Shown: piece by piece, positions 11,132 through 24,671 of the stretch
Position numbering within the stretch: the stretch's first letter is position 1
How the letters are laid out: every line of letters starts with the position of its first letter
From: Labyrinthula sp. Ha
Lineage: Eukaryota; Sar; Bigyra; Labyrinthulida; Labyrinthulaceae
Assembly: GCA_015227615.1 (NCBI GenBank)
Contig: JAALGZ010000012.1
Span: 806,001-870,000, forward strand
Length of the DNA: 64,000 nucleotides
Direction of reading: 5' to 3'
Program-made: the position numbers and the translations under genes
Notes under the pieces: generated by a model
What the model was told of the DNA's origin: nothing
Databases searched by the model: none
The model's input: the letters and a program-made list of their open reading frames with translations, nothing else

Positions 11132-14100
11132 GTCATTTAACTTACTACTGAGACGCTAGACTAATGCTGAATATCTGCATTTACCAGCTGCTGAAAAACT
11201 TCTACTTTACCAATCTGTTGTTATGGAGTTACCTAGTGAATTAGGTTCGTGTTATGAGTGTTGTACAAATGTGAGATGGATAGCGGGATTTTTTGCAGTT
11301 TATGGGTCAAATTGATAAGGAGTCGTATAAGGAAAGCAGTACTTTCATCAAGTACATAGAGTTCTCCTGATGATACCCAGCAGAAAACAGGCATATTAGG
11401 TCGAAATGTTTTTTTTATTTTTATTTACAGATACTCGCCTAATCGCAGGTGCCATTTGAACATTGACGGCGATGTATGCCGCATTATGTCGAGTTAATGT
11501 AATGTTGTCATTTGAGGGCTGTATCTTTTGAAAGAAAGCTAATAAATCAATTGAAACATTTTAAAGCTTTTCTTGTGGGTCTCTTTTCGTTGTCATATAT
11601 GTTCTCTCAGAAACAAGGATGCTAATTTAGTTTTCCTAGTAAGTAGTGGAAGCATCATGAGGCACTAAACCTATTAATTCTTTCTTACCATTGATTCTGT
11701 CCATTTGGACATTGTTAGTACTTCTGAAATACAAGCAAACTCGCTTTTGGGCTATTTATTGGTCATTGGTTCTGCTCTAGAAGAACTGCATAATGTATGT
11801 TGTTCGTTGCGAGACCTAGCTAGACCTGATTAACTGATTCTTACTCTATATTGTAAAAGGTTTCAGTAATAGAACTTCTGTAACAAGGCTACAGCAAGAT
11901 GTACCATAGGGAATCTCAAACTAGAGAAAAAATAAGCTTTCCACGAAGATTTTGCCCGCCTTGCTTTATCTTTTGGTATTAAAAAAAGGAAATAATACGG
12001 AGCAGCCACGCTAGTCACCGTTTAACTAGTATCAGTGCGATAGTATTCATGTCTTTCGGAGAGAAATTATCTTACCTAGATGTACAGTCAAAAATTTGTA
12101 CTGAGCAAAAATTTTCAAAACTCTCTAGTTAGGTATATATCCGTATCTATATGAGAAAACAGTCTTCGGTAACGCTAGCCAATAGTACAATCTTCATGGA
12201 ATTTTTATTTATAATTTTTACTCAGTTAGGCATCTCATAACTCTTTGTTAGTGTGGTGTTTCGAATGTTTGATTAGACTTAAGTCATAATTGCTCTGTTT
12301 TCTTGCTTAATAACTAAGTTCCAGATTTATATCGAATGGACATATACACTTAAATTATACTACACTTATGATTTAATGGAGCAAATAAGCGGAACAATAG
12401 CTATCTCCGGACTGAAGAAGTCTCAAAATATTCACTACTGCTATATACCGCAGAAAATATGAAGAAAATTGGGGTGGCTTAACTTAAACACAATTTTGCT
12501 CAAACGGTCCATGCACACCATTCATCGAAACAATGAGAATCAGAATTATAGCAATGTGCGCAAAAATACCTAAAAGCTTGTTCTCAGCAAATTATTCATA
12601 TTTTAAACGATTCCTCGACTCAGACGCTTGCATTGTAATGTAGAAGCTGTTTGAATACCTTATGTGCATGAAACTGCTTTTACTGTGATACTTGTGCTCA
12701 TAGTCGCAATCAGTTAGATACAAAGGTTGGAACCCTTTGACTCTGCGAAAAAAAATCAACGATAAGAGTATAACTGCAAAAGTCTTAGTATTGTAGAAGA
12801 TATTATTTGGGTACGTAACAAAAAGCTGAAAACGAATTTCACTTCAATCATAAGTTAAGCAGTACAGCGATGTCACAGAGAGTTGAGCTAAGAGGATCGT
12901 TCCCGAAATAATCTCAACTGACTGGCTGTAATTTTCCACAAAACTGGCCTTTATTAGCCTTATTTTTAACCCGTTTGAAGAAGTTATTTACTTCTCTGTA
13001 CATTAGCTTACTTTCACTTGAATAGTGAACAGGTTGGTGTTTTGGTAGGTCAAGTACATCAAGATTTACAACAGAAAACTCAGTTTGGAGGTTGGTGTCT
13101 CTACAAGCAACAGAAAAAGATTCGTTACTTAATAGAAGCCCGGAAAGCAGTTTTTATTTTGTACATACCATAGCATGCTCTGAACCCTAGAACCTAAAAT
13201 TTCAAGAACAACATTATCGCGTGTAAGAATGCAGATGTCCAAGGCTAAGCTACAACACATGTACAAAGCATCCAAATATCTCACCTATTACTGTGCAAAT
13301 GTCTGAGTTCAAGAATTGTTCAAAAACTCGTAGAATTTGCTGAGAACGAACCAATTTATTATTTTCATCCAATTTGCTGCAAATTTGATTCTTGTTGGTT
13401 TGTTGGATGGATGAGCTAGATCGCTTAAGAAAAAAATTGTTTAAGTTAAGTCACTCCCGGACAAAATCGCTAATCCAAGTTAAACCAGGAAACATAACAT
13501 CCGTGTGAATTTAATTGAATTCTCCAAATTGGTGATTAATCTGAGCAATTTAGTAAAAACCGAAGTATTATTTAATAGTTTTGTCAAAAGCAATAGACCA
13601 ATTAAAGCCTGCTTAGGCTCAAACGATGGCCTTCTTTTTTAAAGATTGGAATATACCAATATATTGAACGCCATTACAAAAATTCCACTTACATGTTGCC
13701 GTTGCTTGTTGTATATTATGCTTAATATATGAGAGCACGCACTTAGCACTCTTATAGAAGGGATGTTTTGAATTTAATTATAAATATGTGCATAATTCGT
13801 AAATAGTTTTTTTTTCTAGCTATTGTACAGAACGAACCTATTCCTTGTACTATTAGTTAGAATTTTCAAAAGCACAATATTACCTCATTAACAAAAAAAC
13901 ATGGCAAATTGCCATATTGATAAGACTAATTGCAACACAGGTCAAATGTTTTATTCTGCAACAATTTCCTTTCGTAATTGTCGCAAAATTGCTTATTGCT
14001 GGATTAACTGTAGCTTTTGCATTATATCAGTATTTTGGAACACAGGTAAAAGTTTTACTTCCTTAAGAATATGAAGTTTATTAGACTAAATATTATCTCA

Positions 14101-17100
14101 ATGGTTTTCAATAAATTGATATTATGAATTCTACTATATTTTCTTTAGTTCTCTATATTTAGATTATAGACTAGTTACTTCAAATGTATTACAAAGTTGT
14201 ATAAACTCATTACACATGTGTGCATACAGGAATATATATTCTACTATAAACATAATATTTCTCGCTAAATTAAACAAAAAATACCCATTTGTATTTCGGA
14301 CTTTATATTTTTATACCCAGAGGCACAAGGTGACTTTATTTATTGGGCTAACAATTTAAGGTAAGCCCTTACGCTTCTCTCCTAATAGCTTTATTACCTG
14401 ACTGTAGAAGCCTTGTAATGTTTTTCTGTCCTTTGATTAGATTTCTCGAACTCTATGGTGCCTTTTGCAGCATTATTGCTGAGATGTTTGTCGTGTGCTA
14501 TACATCATTATAAACTATTAAACTGAGTTTAAATACAGTTTTGATATAGATTGGGATTGGTTGCAAAAAAATTCGGATTACTGTACATAATACTACATGT
14601 AGTTAATTACATGCTCTTTTACGAAGGCAAAGCCAGTCCAAATAGTAAATCTTATTAAAAGAAATTGTGGGTATGTGTATTACTCTTCAGTTACGTAAAT
14701 GTATTTTTTTGGAAAAGTGGTTGACCATGTATCAAGTTTATCCATTATAGACAAATTCCATCTAATTCTTACCAGGAAAATGTCAGGAACGTGTCTATTC
14801 TGCGCTTTGATGTAGAATCTTGATGATGAAATGAGTTTTATGTAGTTCCTAGCACTGAAGTACTAAATAGGGGGTGGTGATTGAAGACACAATATAATTT
14901 TAAATTTGGATTTGCCCCTTCCAAGGACATTGGAAACGTAGTTTTTTGGTTTCTTCGGATGTTAGAAGTAGGCCAAACCAAAAGTGTGGATACCAGAAGA
15001 GTTTCCTATTTCTAAAATATAATGGTTACTACCAATGACATATATCCAATATGTGGCAGGCACAGGATATTATGATCTCTTGCACTAGGTGGTTGTAGAG
15101 GGGATGACACTAGATAACGAATCTCAGTTTACCCTGGTATGGATTACTCTAGTTAACATGCAAATTTATGAGCCCATTGAGTCCATAGAGTAAATTAACC
15201 TGTAATAGAGGAAATAAAATTTTTCAAAATGAACAAGCATCTTAATATTGAAATGGTTATATCCATCACAGTTAACTAGGAGACGTCATTTTTGAATACA
15301 TTGTTGTAAAAAAAACTCGAATAGACCATCCTAGATTAGTATTAATATTAAGAATGACGCCAAAATTCATTTCTGAGGAAGTTAGCCGTTCCTCCACATG
15401 ATATTTGAGCCCCTTCAGCAAACCAAGTATAGCTGTTTTATGAGATGTTATCTTCAGGTGTATTTATTGGAATAAAAACAAAACTACCTTTATATTTTAT
15501 ATTTGCGGGTAAGGATCAAGAATTTACACACCTAAATCCTTACTATTATAAAACAAGGGCTTAAAATTGAAAATCCGATTACCTTTGAAAGTATTTGATG
15601 ACTTGAGAGCTACATATGTTGCGTGAATTATATTACTTTGAGAATATTTATCGAATCTACAAGCTTATTCCATACCGGAATGATTGGACTACGTTTCTTC
15701 ACCCTTAGCCAAATAATTTAAAACTAATTTAGTAATTTAATGATTATTTCCATAAAGCAAGAACACTAGAGCTACGAATTATAATACATAATATAAAACT
15801 GATATTTCATTCTTTTTGCCTGGGATAAGTAAGCTTAATATTTACACGTTGTAGGCCTAGAAGGTAAGTTACCTGGAATGATAGCTTTTGAGGCTGAAGA
15901 ATGTGAACTCGAAAGTTAGGCTTAAGTTTCTACTCAGATTATGAACTCTCATGCAATTTACAATAGTTCTGCTAGGATATATATTTAAAGAATAGAAAGC
16001 AAAATAAAGCTTGCCTTGATTGATACTTCATAAGAATATGGTAGTTTTCCTATAGCAGTAGCCACAAGCAGATATACAATATTTTTAGTCCTATAAGAAT
16101 GAGTTGTCTTGGTTGCAAGTAGGGATATTAACAGAGATCTCTAGATTATAGTATGTTTAGTATTTACGTTTTCTTAGTCTGCCTTAAAGTTAATAGGTAG
16201 CGAAAGCTTTTATTTTGCTAAGATACAATATAGTGGAAAATCATTTCTCGCGTGAGAAGAGCTTTTCGCCCTAAGAAAAAAACATTTCTTATTCTAGGTG
16301 GAGAGCACTGGCTAAAATGTTTAGTTTGAGGTATTAAAGTATGTGATTGCTCATTTGAATTTCTTGTGAACAAAATGTTTGATATCACGTCATATGATGC
16401 ATATTTTCTAAAGGTATCTCAATATATATGACACTCGGAAGAGTTATCCCTAAACAATACTGAAATATTGAAACACTAGGATACCCCTAGGATTAGTATA
16501 TAAATATACTTAGAAAGGGTTTGGTGACAACTCCCAACTCTCTTTGAGCCAGTCGTCGCTGGTAACAAAATAATAAATTTTCTTCGTATATAATCTATGT
16601 CATTACAGGTTCGTTTATGTTTAGCCACCAGTTCAAGTTGCTTAACCAAGAATTTCTGTTCATATGAGAAAATTATAGACAAGTTAATGTAGCAGGTAGC
16701 CAAGAATTGGCTTAGTGCTGTACCATAACTTGAAAAAAGATGCTAAATATTGCTAATTCTTATAAGCTTATACTTATATTCTTAAAGCAATCTGGATTCT
16801 GGGATGATTGAAGTTTTAATTGAGAAAATCATACAGGAGATAAGCCTCCGAAGCAAAAGGTACTTTCTAGCTTTAGCTGAGCACAAATAAAGAAAAATAT
16901 ATCTGGAACAAGCAATAATAATACAATACTATTAATTATTTTTACTAGAGAGGAACTAGAAACCCTGCAACTTCATCTTTTATCATCAGATATAATGCTC
17001 TGCGTTTTTCCCGTACTCTATTTCACTGCTTCTTCTTTTCTATAAATTTTTATTACTTATAAGCGGTTCCGCTCTTTTGAATTATTTTGTACTCAATTTA

Positions 17101-20100
17101 TTTTGACCAATAATTTTTCAGGCTTAGCGTGCACTTTTTTTTGACATTTGTCACCTAGATTGTTGCAGTATAGTACCGTATCAGTTCAAATAACTAAACT
17201 AATCACAAGATCATCCTCCAATAGTCTTTAAGTACCAAGTAAGATCTAAGGTGAGTGTATGACTAACAAACGCTTTAATTTGAAGCCACTTCTGAGAGCT
17301 TGCTCAATAATAACGGCAAAGTTACGAAAACTAATTAGATATATATTACTATTTTGATTGTATAGTTATTTAGCTATATAATTTTTCCCTGGGGTTTTTA
17401 TATCATATTTTAATGAAGACCCCTAAAACAATTTTATTCACAGTATGTAGTTAGTTTCATATTCAATATCAGAATATGATGTAAAATCTTAAAAGCATTT
17501 GAAATCTCGCTAGCAGATTTACTGGTCCTGCTACTTAGTTACTCGTCCATTTAGGAAATTTTCTTAAGTTGATACTCTAAGGACTTCACTAGTTATATAT
17601 ATCTATATCACTTAAGAATGGTGTAAAAACCAAGTCTATCTTAGAGTTTCCTATGTTTGGCATGGCTTCACTTGAACCATGAACATCTCTATTGCGATAC
17701 GCTTAGACAATGGCTGTGTATTATCTATGAATGAAAAATCATTTAGCGTAGTCGTGGGAACTTTCAGACAGCTTACCAAAATATGTATGAATGATTCAGA
17801 GGTCCAGTAGTTCCCATGGTCCATGAATATCTATGATTTCGGCAAATTTCAACACCATAAAGTTCAGTTTCGATATTCTAAATTCCAACGAGATTAGAAT
17901 GAATTGTGACTTTTTTGCAAACATAATACTCTGAATTAAGGCTTAATTTTATATTCTCCATTCTACTGATGAAAGTTGTCCTTTAGAAGGGGTTGTATAA
18001 GTAGCGATTCTTGTACAAATAGAAGGTAAATCTTACCTTTTGTTTATTTACAAGATGCTAAATTTAGTCGGCTGTTGTTTTAAGCTATATGGATTGTTTT
18101 AAACTACTTGAAAAACACGGCGCGAGAAGAACTTTCCTCCTAGCCATTTAAACAGCATTCTGACTCTGCTCAAAAAATAATGACTTGGAGAAGAAATAAA
18201 TTATATTAAACATTTACTTATTCACAAAATTTGTTTACAGTGATTGTGAAATATTTCCAGACCTTGTTTTTTACTTTGAAAGGGTGATCCTGATAGGTGA
18301 AGACAATTCTGATTGCTAGAAATCGTGCACGTGAATCAGTAATGTTAACCTAATAAGAGAACATGTTTAAAAAATAAGAAAAGCTCTTTAATTTGTACTA
18401 GTATCGAAACTACTTGAGTTTCACGTTTTTAATCTACTAGAAAATAATGTACTGTGGAGTTTTATTTAAACCTACACGTAATATGAGCTCATGTACTATC
18501 ATTCTCTTTTGTTTTATGTTTTTAACACTCACTAGGGAAGAGTGTCGTCAATTTACTCGCTTACTTTCTGGTTCAAGAAAGCAATATTTTTTATAGAGAA
18601 TAGTTATGGTTTCAGTTATCGCGTCGAGCACTTTTCGTGTGCTTTGGTGTTACTGTAGCTGTAGAGCACATTTGCGGCATTTCGAGTTCAGTAAAATGGT
18701 TTTGACTTGATTTAAAGATCAATAAGGTAATTAATACTCGGTTTAGATGAAAATATCTTATTTTTTAGCAGTAATTAATTTATTAAGTAATCTCAGTAAT
18801 GTAGTATTATTTTGGTAGTGTAAATATAAATTCTGTCTCAAAGTGCTTATTCCCTAGATTAATGTTATATTCTTAGTGTTTTTTTTTATTTTGCAAATCT
18901 TCAGTAGGTTTCAGGAAACTGGTTAAAATCAAATGCTTCAAGATTTCGGTACATAGGTGTTGAGAAGAACTTTCAGCCCAAACTCTAATATCGAAACATA
19001 CCAGAACGAGGTTGATGTAGAAAAGAATTTCTCTCCAAATTTTCTTGAAACAGCAGTATAAAGCAGATAATTAAGTTTATAAGGCCAGTTTACTCTGCCA
19101 AAACTATAGTTTCTTAAGTTACAAAAAATAGCACCATATTAATTTTTACCTGTTAAAGTTTCTTCTGCTTGACTAGAGGTTTTCTTGACGAAGTAAAATG
19201 GAATTGAACGAAGATTTACTAAATAAAAATTCATAGTGATCTTCGCGTCAATCTCAAATAGCCTCTCTCTACTAGTACATCCGTTTCTATCATTTGAAAC
19301 TGACTTGGGGTCTCAGCTTATTTTTTCTTCGTTTTATCTAAATCAAATTATGACGTAACTACAACCTTTTATCGTAAGTTAAGATTACCTGGACCTAAAC
19401 TTCAACCACTTAAGGATAACAATTACAGGTTAATCTAGGTATTTTCATTTGCTTTTTATACTCGCAAAATGTCAGATTGAAAGGATGAAGTTTTGGCTAA
19501 CAGGGAAAACAAAGTATAATGCCAGTTTGCATATAAGCAAAATGAAACCAGGGTAAATAAATATTCAAAAAAAAGGCCATTACTCGAGCTGATGGATTAG
19601 TGTGGAGACGGGAGAACACGTGAGAAATTTCATGATGCCAGGGTCTGAACAGCGAGAAGTTGGTGCAAGAGTAAACATGTAGATGAAGCTGGTGTACACG
19701 TGAACAATAGATTTAGAGGTCTTAGCTCACTGATTCTAACTGTGTCTCACTTAAGCTTCCTTAAGAAACAGCTAGATTAAAACATAAATACTTTAACCGC
19801 GTCACTAAATTAAACATTTGTTGTGGACTTGAATCTTGATATAAGTACAGCCACTACCGGCGGAGCAATGCATATGCTACACGGCGAATAAGATCAGACA
19901 ATAAGCCTAGGTTAATAAAATTGGAAATTTAGCTTGGCTGGGAAAAGAAATAATCTTTGTTGATAACAAAATTACAATTTCTTTTCTTTTACATCTAGAG
20001 GAGGATCACAAGGAAGCTACAGCACTACTGAAATAGAACTGAACTAAACACAACGAAACCTTTGGATTTTAGATGCCAAAAAGAAGACGTTGTGGCAGTT

Positions 20101-21603
20101 AAGTTCATTAATTTTCTTGTATCTGTGAAAAGGGAACATCATGATGCCTTGATTTTGATTGTCATTCGTACAGCACAGTAATAAGGACTGGAAAGAGGTA
20201 ACCTGGCTATTGCTATGGACAATGTGGCATCCCACGGTATATCGGACATCGGATTATTGGTGAAAATTGATTAGCGAGTAGTTTACCTATGGTAGAGAGA
20301 AAATAATTTCAGACGTTTTTCTCGGAGTATAGGCTTTCATCATGCTCCATGTTGACTTCAATGCTGTTCACTGTTAGACTGTTGGGGGACTATCTCAACC
20401 GTGTCTAACATTTTCATTCTTGAGTTTCGTGCCCAGAAAATAGAACACTGGAGTTTTACAGTCTTGAGAAACTTGACCAAGTACATGGCAGAAGGGTTTC
20501 ACGAAAGTTGCGTTTTGCTTCTGGACTACTACAAACTTGGAAAATTTGCTTATAGATGGGACGATTACTCAACATTTTGTTCATGCTGTGGCAAAATGAA
20601 ATATATATTTTTTGCTGTTAGTTTTTCAAGGTTTAGATTTCGCTTTTATTGTACTGTTTTTCCCCATTTGGATTTTTTTTTCTCCAAGCTGATTACCCTG
20701 ACAGTGTAAATTGGTTGCGAAAATTTGTGACTGAAACTTAATTAGTTTATTCTAGGTGGTAGATATTAATGCCCCAGATGGCTTAAACTTGTAAATTTAG
20801 CTGTAGACGATCTGTTTACAGATGCGCATCTACTGGCGTAAGGTTACGCTCAGCTCTCATATTGTTGTTCTCAGTTATGTTTAGTCCTTAAAACTTTGAA
20901 ATGCACCTTTAAGGTCAACCCACTATATGGGGGCTGGCACTCAAGGGTACTCATTGCTCGATATTTTAAGCAAATATGCACGTATTAAAAGAAACATTTT
21001 ACTTGAAGAAAGTCGATTTACAGTTCACTATCACTAGTTGTCGGAAAAAATCTTCTTAGTTTCATTTGAAATAGTTTGCAACTTTTTCTATACATGAAGC
21101 TTCGACTACTTATATAACTCATGATTTTCTCTTAATTGCCTAGGAAAGGGCTACCCAATTGATACTAAAGAAACGAGACTAAATTTCTTAATAAATGAAG
21201 CAAGACTATGGGAAGGCACCATGTTCATGTCATAAAGTTTACATCATATTTCGAGAAATAAGTGCTCAAGTAACAGAGCAGAACGTGTAGAGTTGACATC
21301 ATTGGGAATAGGAACTGCTGAAATACTAGAACGTGTTGTTTTTGACGATGGGACTAGTGAGTGCGATTATAAATGCATTAAAGGAACTTTTGCAATAATC
21401 CGTCGGCTGCTATCGTTAGGTTGACCCAGGTGATACCAACCTTCACTACTCAAAGTGTCAGTTACACAAGATTATTGGTTACTTATTTTCAATAGGAACG
21501 ACTCCCCTTGTCCATCCCAGAGACTTGTAACTTGCTTTCAAACTATATTTGGACTCGATACTCCTGTAACGAAAACACGCAAACTACTAATAAGTTTAAA
21601 GCA
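11132..21603. other. Gene-free stretch of about 10.5 kb
   Basis: I find no recognisable gene, RNA gene or intact mobile element. The longest open frames are 75 codons at 16476-16703 (-) and about 118 codons at 20353-20709 (+, no ATG near its start). The latter is close to what chance gives in a window this size. Short AT runs and TATATA tracts occur throughout. No tandem repeat longer than a few units is visible. Confidence 0.6.
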
Positions 21604-21631
21604 TTAAGATCACTCAAGACCTACAAATAAC
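21604..21631 (-). promoter_or_regulatory. Conserved 28-nt actin 3' flank (actin-3)
   Basis: Identical to the 28 bases after the stop codons of actin-1 and actin-2. The next base outward differs and the similarity ends. Confidence 0.6.
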
Positions 21632-22762
21632 TTAGAAGCATTTTCTGTGAACGATTCCTGGTCCAGACTCGTCATATTCTTCCTTGGAGATCCACATCTG
21701 TTGGAAGGTGGAAAGGGAAGCAAGGATAGATCCTCCAATCCATACGGAGTACTTTCTCTCAGGAGGAGCAACAACCTTGATGCTCATAGTAGCAGGAGCA
21801 AGAGCAACCATTTCTTTGGTAAGTCTCTCTGCAAGTCCTTCGTACATGGTGGTACCTCCAGACATAACAATGTTGGAGTATAAGTCAGATCTAATATCCA
21901 AGTCACACTTCATGATAGTGGAGAACATAGTGTCGTGAACACCTTGTGCTTCCTTTCCAATGAAGCTTGGTTGGAATAGTACCTCTGGGCATCTGAATCT
22001 TTCGTTACCTACAGTGATAACGTTTCCATCAGGAAGCTCGTATGATTTCTCGTTAGCTGAAGAGTCAGCAGCTTCTCCCATTTCAGCATCAAAGTCCAAA
22101 GCTACGTAGCAAAGTTTTTCCTTGATATCTCTTACAATTTCACGTTCTGCAGTAGTGGTGAAAGTGTAACCTCTCTCAGTAAGGATCTTCATCAAGTAGT
22201 CAGTCAAATCTCTTCCAGCAAGATCAATTCTTAAGATAGCATGAGGAAGAGCATATCCTTCGTAGATTGGAACGGTGTGGGTAACTCCATCTCCAGAGTC
22301 CAAAACAGCTCCAGTGGTTCTTCCAGAAGCATACAAGGAAAGAACAGCTTGGATGTTCACGTACATAGCAGGTACGTTGAAGGTTTCAAACATAATTTGG
22401 GTCATTCTTTCTCTGTTAGCCTTAGGATTAAGAGGAGCTTCAGTAAGAAGAACTGGGTGTTCTTCAGGAGCAACTCTCAACTCGTTGTAGAAAGTGTGGT
22501 GCCAGATCTTTTCCATATCATCCCAGTTGGTAACAATACCGTGTTCAATAGGATATTTAAGAGTAAGAACACCTCTCTTGGATTGAGCTTCGTCACCAAC
22601 ATATGCGTCCTTCTGGTCCATACCAACCATGATACCAGGGTGCTTAGGTCTTCCTACAATGGAAGGGAAAACTGCTCTAGGAGCATCGTCCCCAGCAAAA
22701 CCTGCTTTACACATTCCGGATCCATTGTCCACTACTAATGCTTGTACTTCTTCGTCTGCCAT
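21632..22762 (-). CDS. Actin-3
   Basis: Conventional actin of 376 residues. I place the start at the ATG at 22760-22762 (MADEEVQ); the frame is open further upstream but has no ATG there. The protein equals actin-1 and actin-2 except at the first few residues (MADEE against MSDDGE). At DNA level I see only two silent differences from actin-1 between the stop and about codon 27. Then comes a cluster of changes toward the 5' end, and no similarity in the leader. The unusual N137 and A153 positions, counted as in actin-1, are shared. The copy is dispersed, not part of the tandem unit, so the near identity is best explained by gene conversion. Polymerase kappa ends 268 bp upstream on the same strand, so the actin-3 promoter must lie in that gap. 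Confidence 0.98.
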
Positions 22763-23030
22763 TTTATTCTTTCTTTTTTTCTGTTTCAAGTTTGAATTTG
22801 ATTTGTTAATTTCTCAACGGCTAGATTGTGTTCAGTTTCTTTCTTCTTTTTATACGGCTTTTTTTGAATTATGAAATAAAAAATTTCAGTTTATTGCAGT
22901 TGAAAATGTGTAATTTCTGACAAATTTAGAACAAAAGTTGAATAAATTAAAAAACCTCCTGACTACAAATAATCCGTCAACTGTATTTACCATTGTCTGA
23001 TATATACATTCTACAAGTAATCCACGTGGC
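22763..23030 (-). promoter_or_regulatory. Short gap holding the actin-3 promoter
   Basis: These 268 bp separate the polymerase kappa stop from the actin-3 start. The part next to actin-3 is pyrimidine-rich on the plus strand (an A/G-rich leader on the coding strand). It carries no copy of the inverted repeat found in the other two actin promoters, apart from a short AATTTCTC match. Confidence 0.35.
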
Positions 23031-24671
23031 CTAAAGTATCTCTATAATTTGTGGCTCTTCTCTTTTCTTGCACTGTTTTTGGTGCAAAGAAAACAGGTCC
23101 TTCTTATTGGGTTCAAATTCTCTTTGGCAAAAAGAACACAAGAAAAAGATCTCAGTTTTATTATTTTCTTCTTTTTTCATAAAAGAAAGCAAAGAAACCT
23201 GTTTCCCTTTCTTTACTAAACCCTTGTCTATTGAGTTTAGATCACTGAGTGCAACACCAATCAGTCTTAGTTTAGTTGCTTCTCTATTCATCTTAAAAGC
23301 TTCAAGCAACTCAATAAAGAGTAATTTTGCCCTCTCAAACATTTGATCAACGTCATCCGCTATGGTGTTTATATATTTTCTCTGCTTATTTCGCTCTCTA
23401 AAATCTACATTCTTTAATTTCACGGTCAAAGTCTTGCCTCCAAGTTGTTTTTTGTTTAAATCTTGGCACAAAGATAAGCAAACTTTTTTCAATTGTTCAA
23501 ATAAATCATCCAAAGTTTCAAGTCCATAAAACGTTCTTGAACAAGATATTGACTTTCGTTCAGCTCCTGAGTTTTCACCAATACTTGATGAAAGTCCTAA
23601 ACTAGCACGAAGGAGAAAATTTCTAGTCGCCTCTTTAAAAAATTTATATACAAGTGATCTATTTTGATAAAGGTCTTCTACTGTTTGAATGTTTAAGCCA
23701 TCGTTTAAAATTTTTTCTGTAACTTTTCCAATTCCTGGAACTTTTCGAACTGACAGAGGATTTAAAAATTCAAGTAGCTTTTTTTCAGAAAGACCAACAA
23801 AATATTGTCCATTTGGTTTGTTTATGTCAGAAGCTATTTTGGCAGCCATGAAACAAGGACCTATTCCAGCAGAACAACTTAATTGAGTTCTTTTAAAAAC
23901 TTTCTCACGTATTTCATTTACAACTTCTTTTATTTCTTTTTCATACTTTGAGAAAACATAATTTTCCTTTGAAAGTTGTTCGTCTGATATTTGAAACTTA
24001 TTTATGAGATATGAAGTTATATCTAAATATCCTTCATCAAGTGAAATAGTTGATAAGAAAGTGTCATATTCTTCAAGAACATTAAAAAATTCTTCAGAAA
24101 CCTCTTTATATTTTTCTGGATGATGATCTACAAAAATCAAATTCGGACAAAGTTTTAACGCTATGAAACCTGGCATTGCACTTCGTACTCCATATTTTCT
24201 TGCTACATAGTTTGTTGTAGATATCATAGACATTCCACCAACTGCTATTGGTTTTCCCTTTAAATCTGGGTTTTCTCTCATCTCAACAGCTGCATAAAAC
24301 ATATCCATATCAATAACACAACAAACTTTATTTCTTGGTCGTTTTGCTCGTTCCTTCTCTAAGAAAAGATCAATATCATGAAGTAAATAGTTCAGTGAGC
24401 TTATTCCTAAGCCATTAACTGTCTCCTTTATTTCCATTATCTTTTTCTGAGTATTTTTATCGACTCTTTGAGCATTCTTAAAATAGCTACTATCTTTTGA
24501 ACTATCATAGATTACTCTCTGTATCTCTGCTTTTCTCTTATTTGTGGCTTTTGTCCCTATAAATGTGACAAAAAGCGATATAATACCGGCTTTTTCATTC
24601 GAAAAGTGAAATAAGTGTGCGGCATCTTTTGCACAATCTTCTGTTTGTTGTTTTTCTTTAAGTTTTGTCAT
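23031..24671 (-). CDS. POLK: DNA polymerase kappa (Y family, DinB-like)
   Basis: Translesion DNA polymerase, about 536 residues after removing one intron. The N-terminal part carries the NEKAG motif typical of polymerase kappa followed by the helical clasp. The palm has IDMDMFYAAVE, with metal-binding D111 and D113, and SLDEGYLDIT, with D202 and E203. The little-finger domain begins near RKSISCSRTF. A C2HC zinc finger of UBZ4 type closes the protein (C502, C505, H520, C524) and should bind ubiquitinated PCNA at stalled forks. I chose the ATG at 24669-24671, because the frame upstream of it has no ATG and resembles nothing. Human polymerase kappa is longer (870 residues) with two such fingers; this one has one. 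All catalytic residues are present. Confidence 0.93.
   Translation of the reverse strand: MTKLKEKQQTEDCAKDAAHLFHFSNEKAGIISLFVTFIGTKATNKRKAEIQRVIYDSSKDSSYFKNAQRVDKNTQKKIMEIKETVNGLGISSLNYLLHDIDLFLEKERAKRPRNKVCCVIDMDMFYAAVEMRENPDLKGKPIAVGGMSMISTTNYVARKYGVRSAMPGFIALKLCPNLIFVDHHPEKYKEVSEEFFNVLEEYDTFLSTISLDEGYLDITSYLINKFQISDEQLSKENYVFSKYEKEIKEVVNEIREKVFKRTQLSCSAGIGPCFMAAKIASDINKPNGQYFVGLSEKKLLEFLNPLSVRKVPGIGKVTEKILNDGLNIQTVEDLYQNRSLVYKFFKEATRNFLLRASLGLSSSIGENSGAERKSISCSRTFYGLETLDDLFEQLKKVCLSLCQDLNKKQLGGKTLTVKLKNVDFRERNKQRKYINTIADDVDQMFERAKLLFIELLEAFKMNREATKLRLIGVALSDLNSIDKGLVKKGKQVSLLSFMKKEENNKTEIFFLCSFCQREFEPNKKDLFSLHQKQCKKREEPQIIEIL
24557..24586 (-). other. 30-nt stopless intron within polymerase kappa
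   Basis: In the coding strand this segment starts GTATTATATC and ends TTTATAG. Its length is a multiple of three and it holds no stop, so the frame is open through it. Reading through would insert ten residues (about IISLFVTFIG) directly after NEKAG, where the family has none. Removing it gives NEKAGTKATNKRK, which aligns without a gap to other polymerase kappa proteins. The ends GTA and TAG match all other introns seen here. Confidence 0.7.

Noticed and set aside
20353-20709. 118-codon open frame (+)
   Set aside because: No ATG near its start, no recognised motif, and about this many frames of this length are expected by chance in 64 kb of AT-rich DNA.
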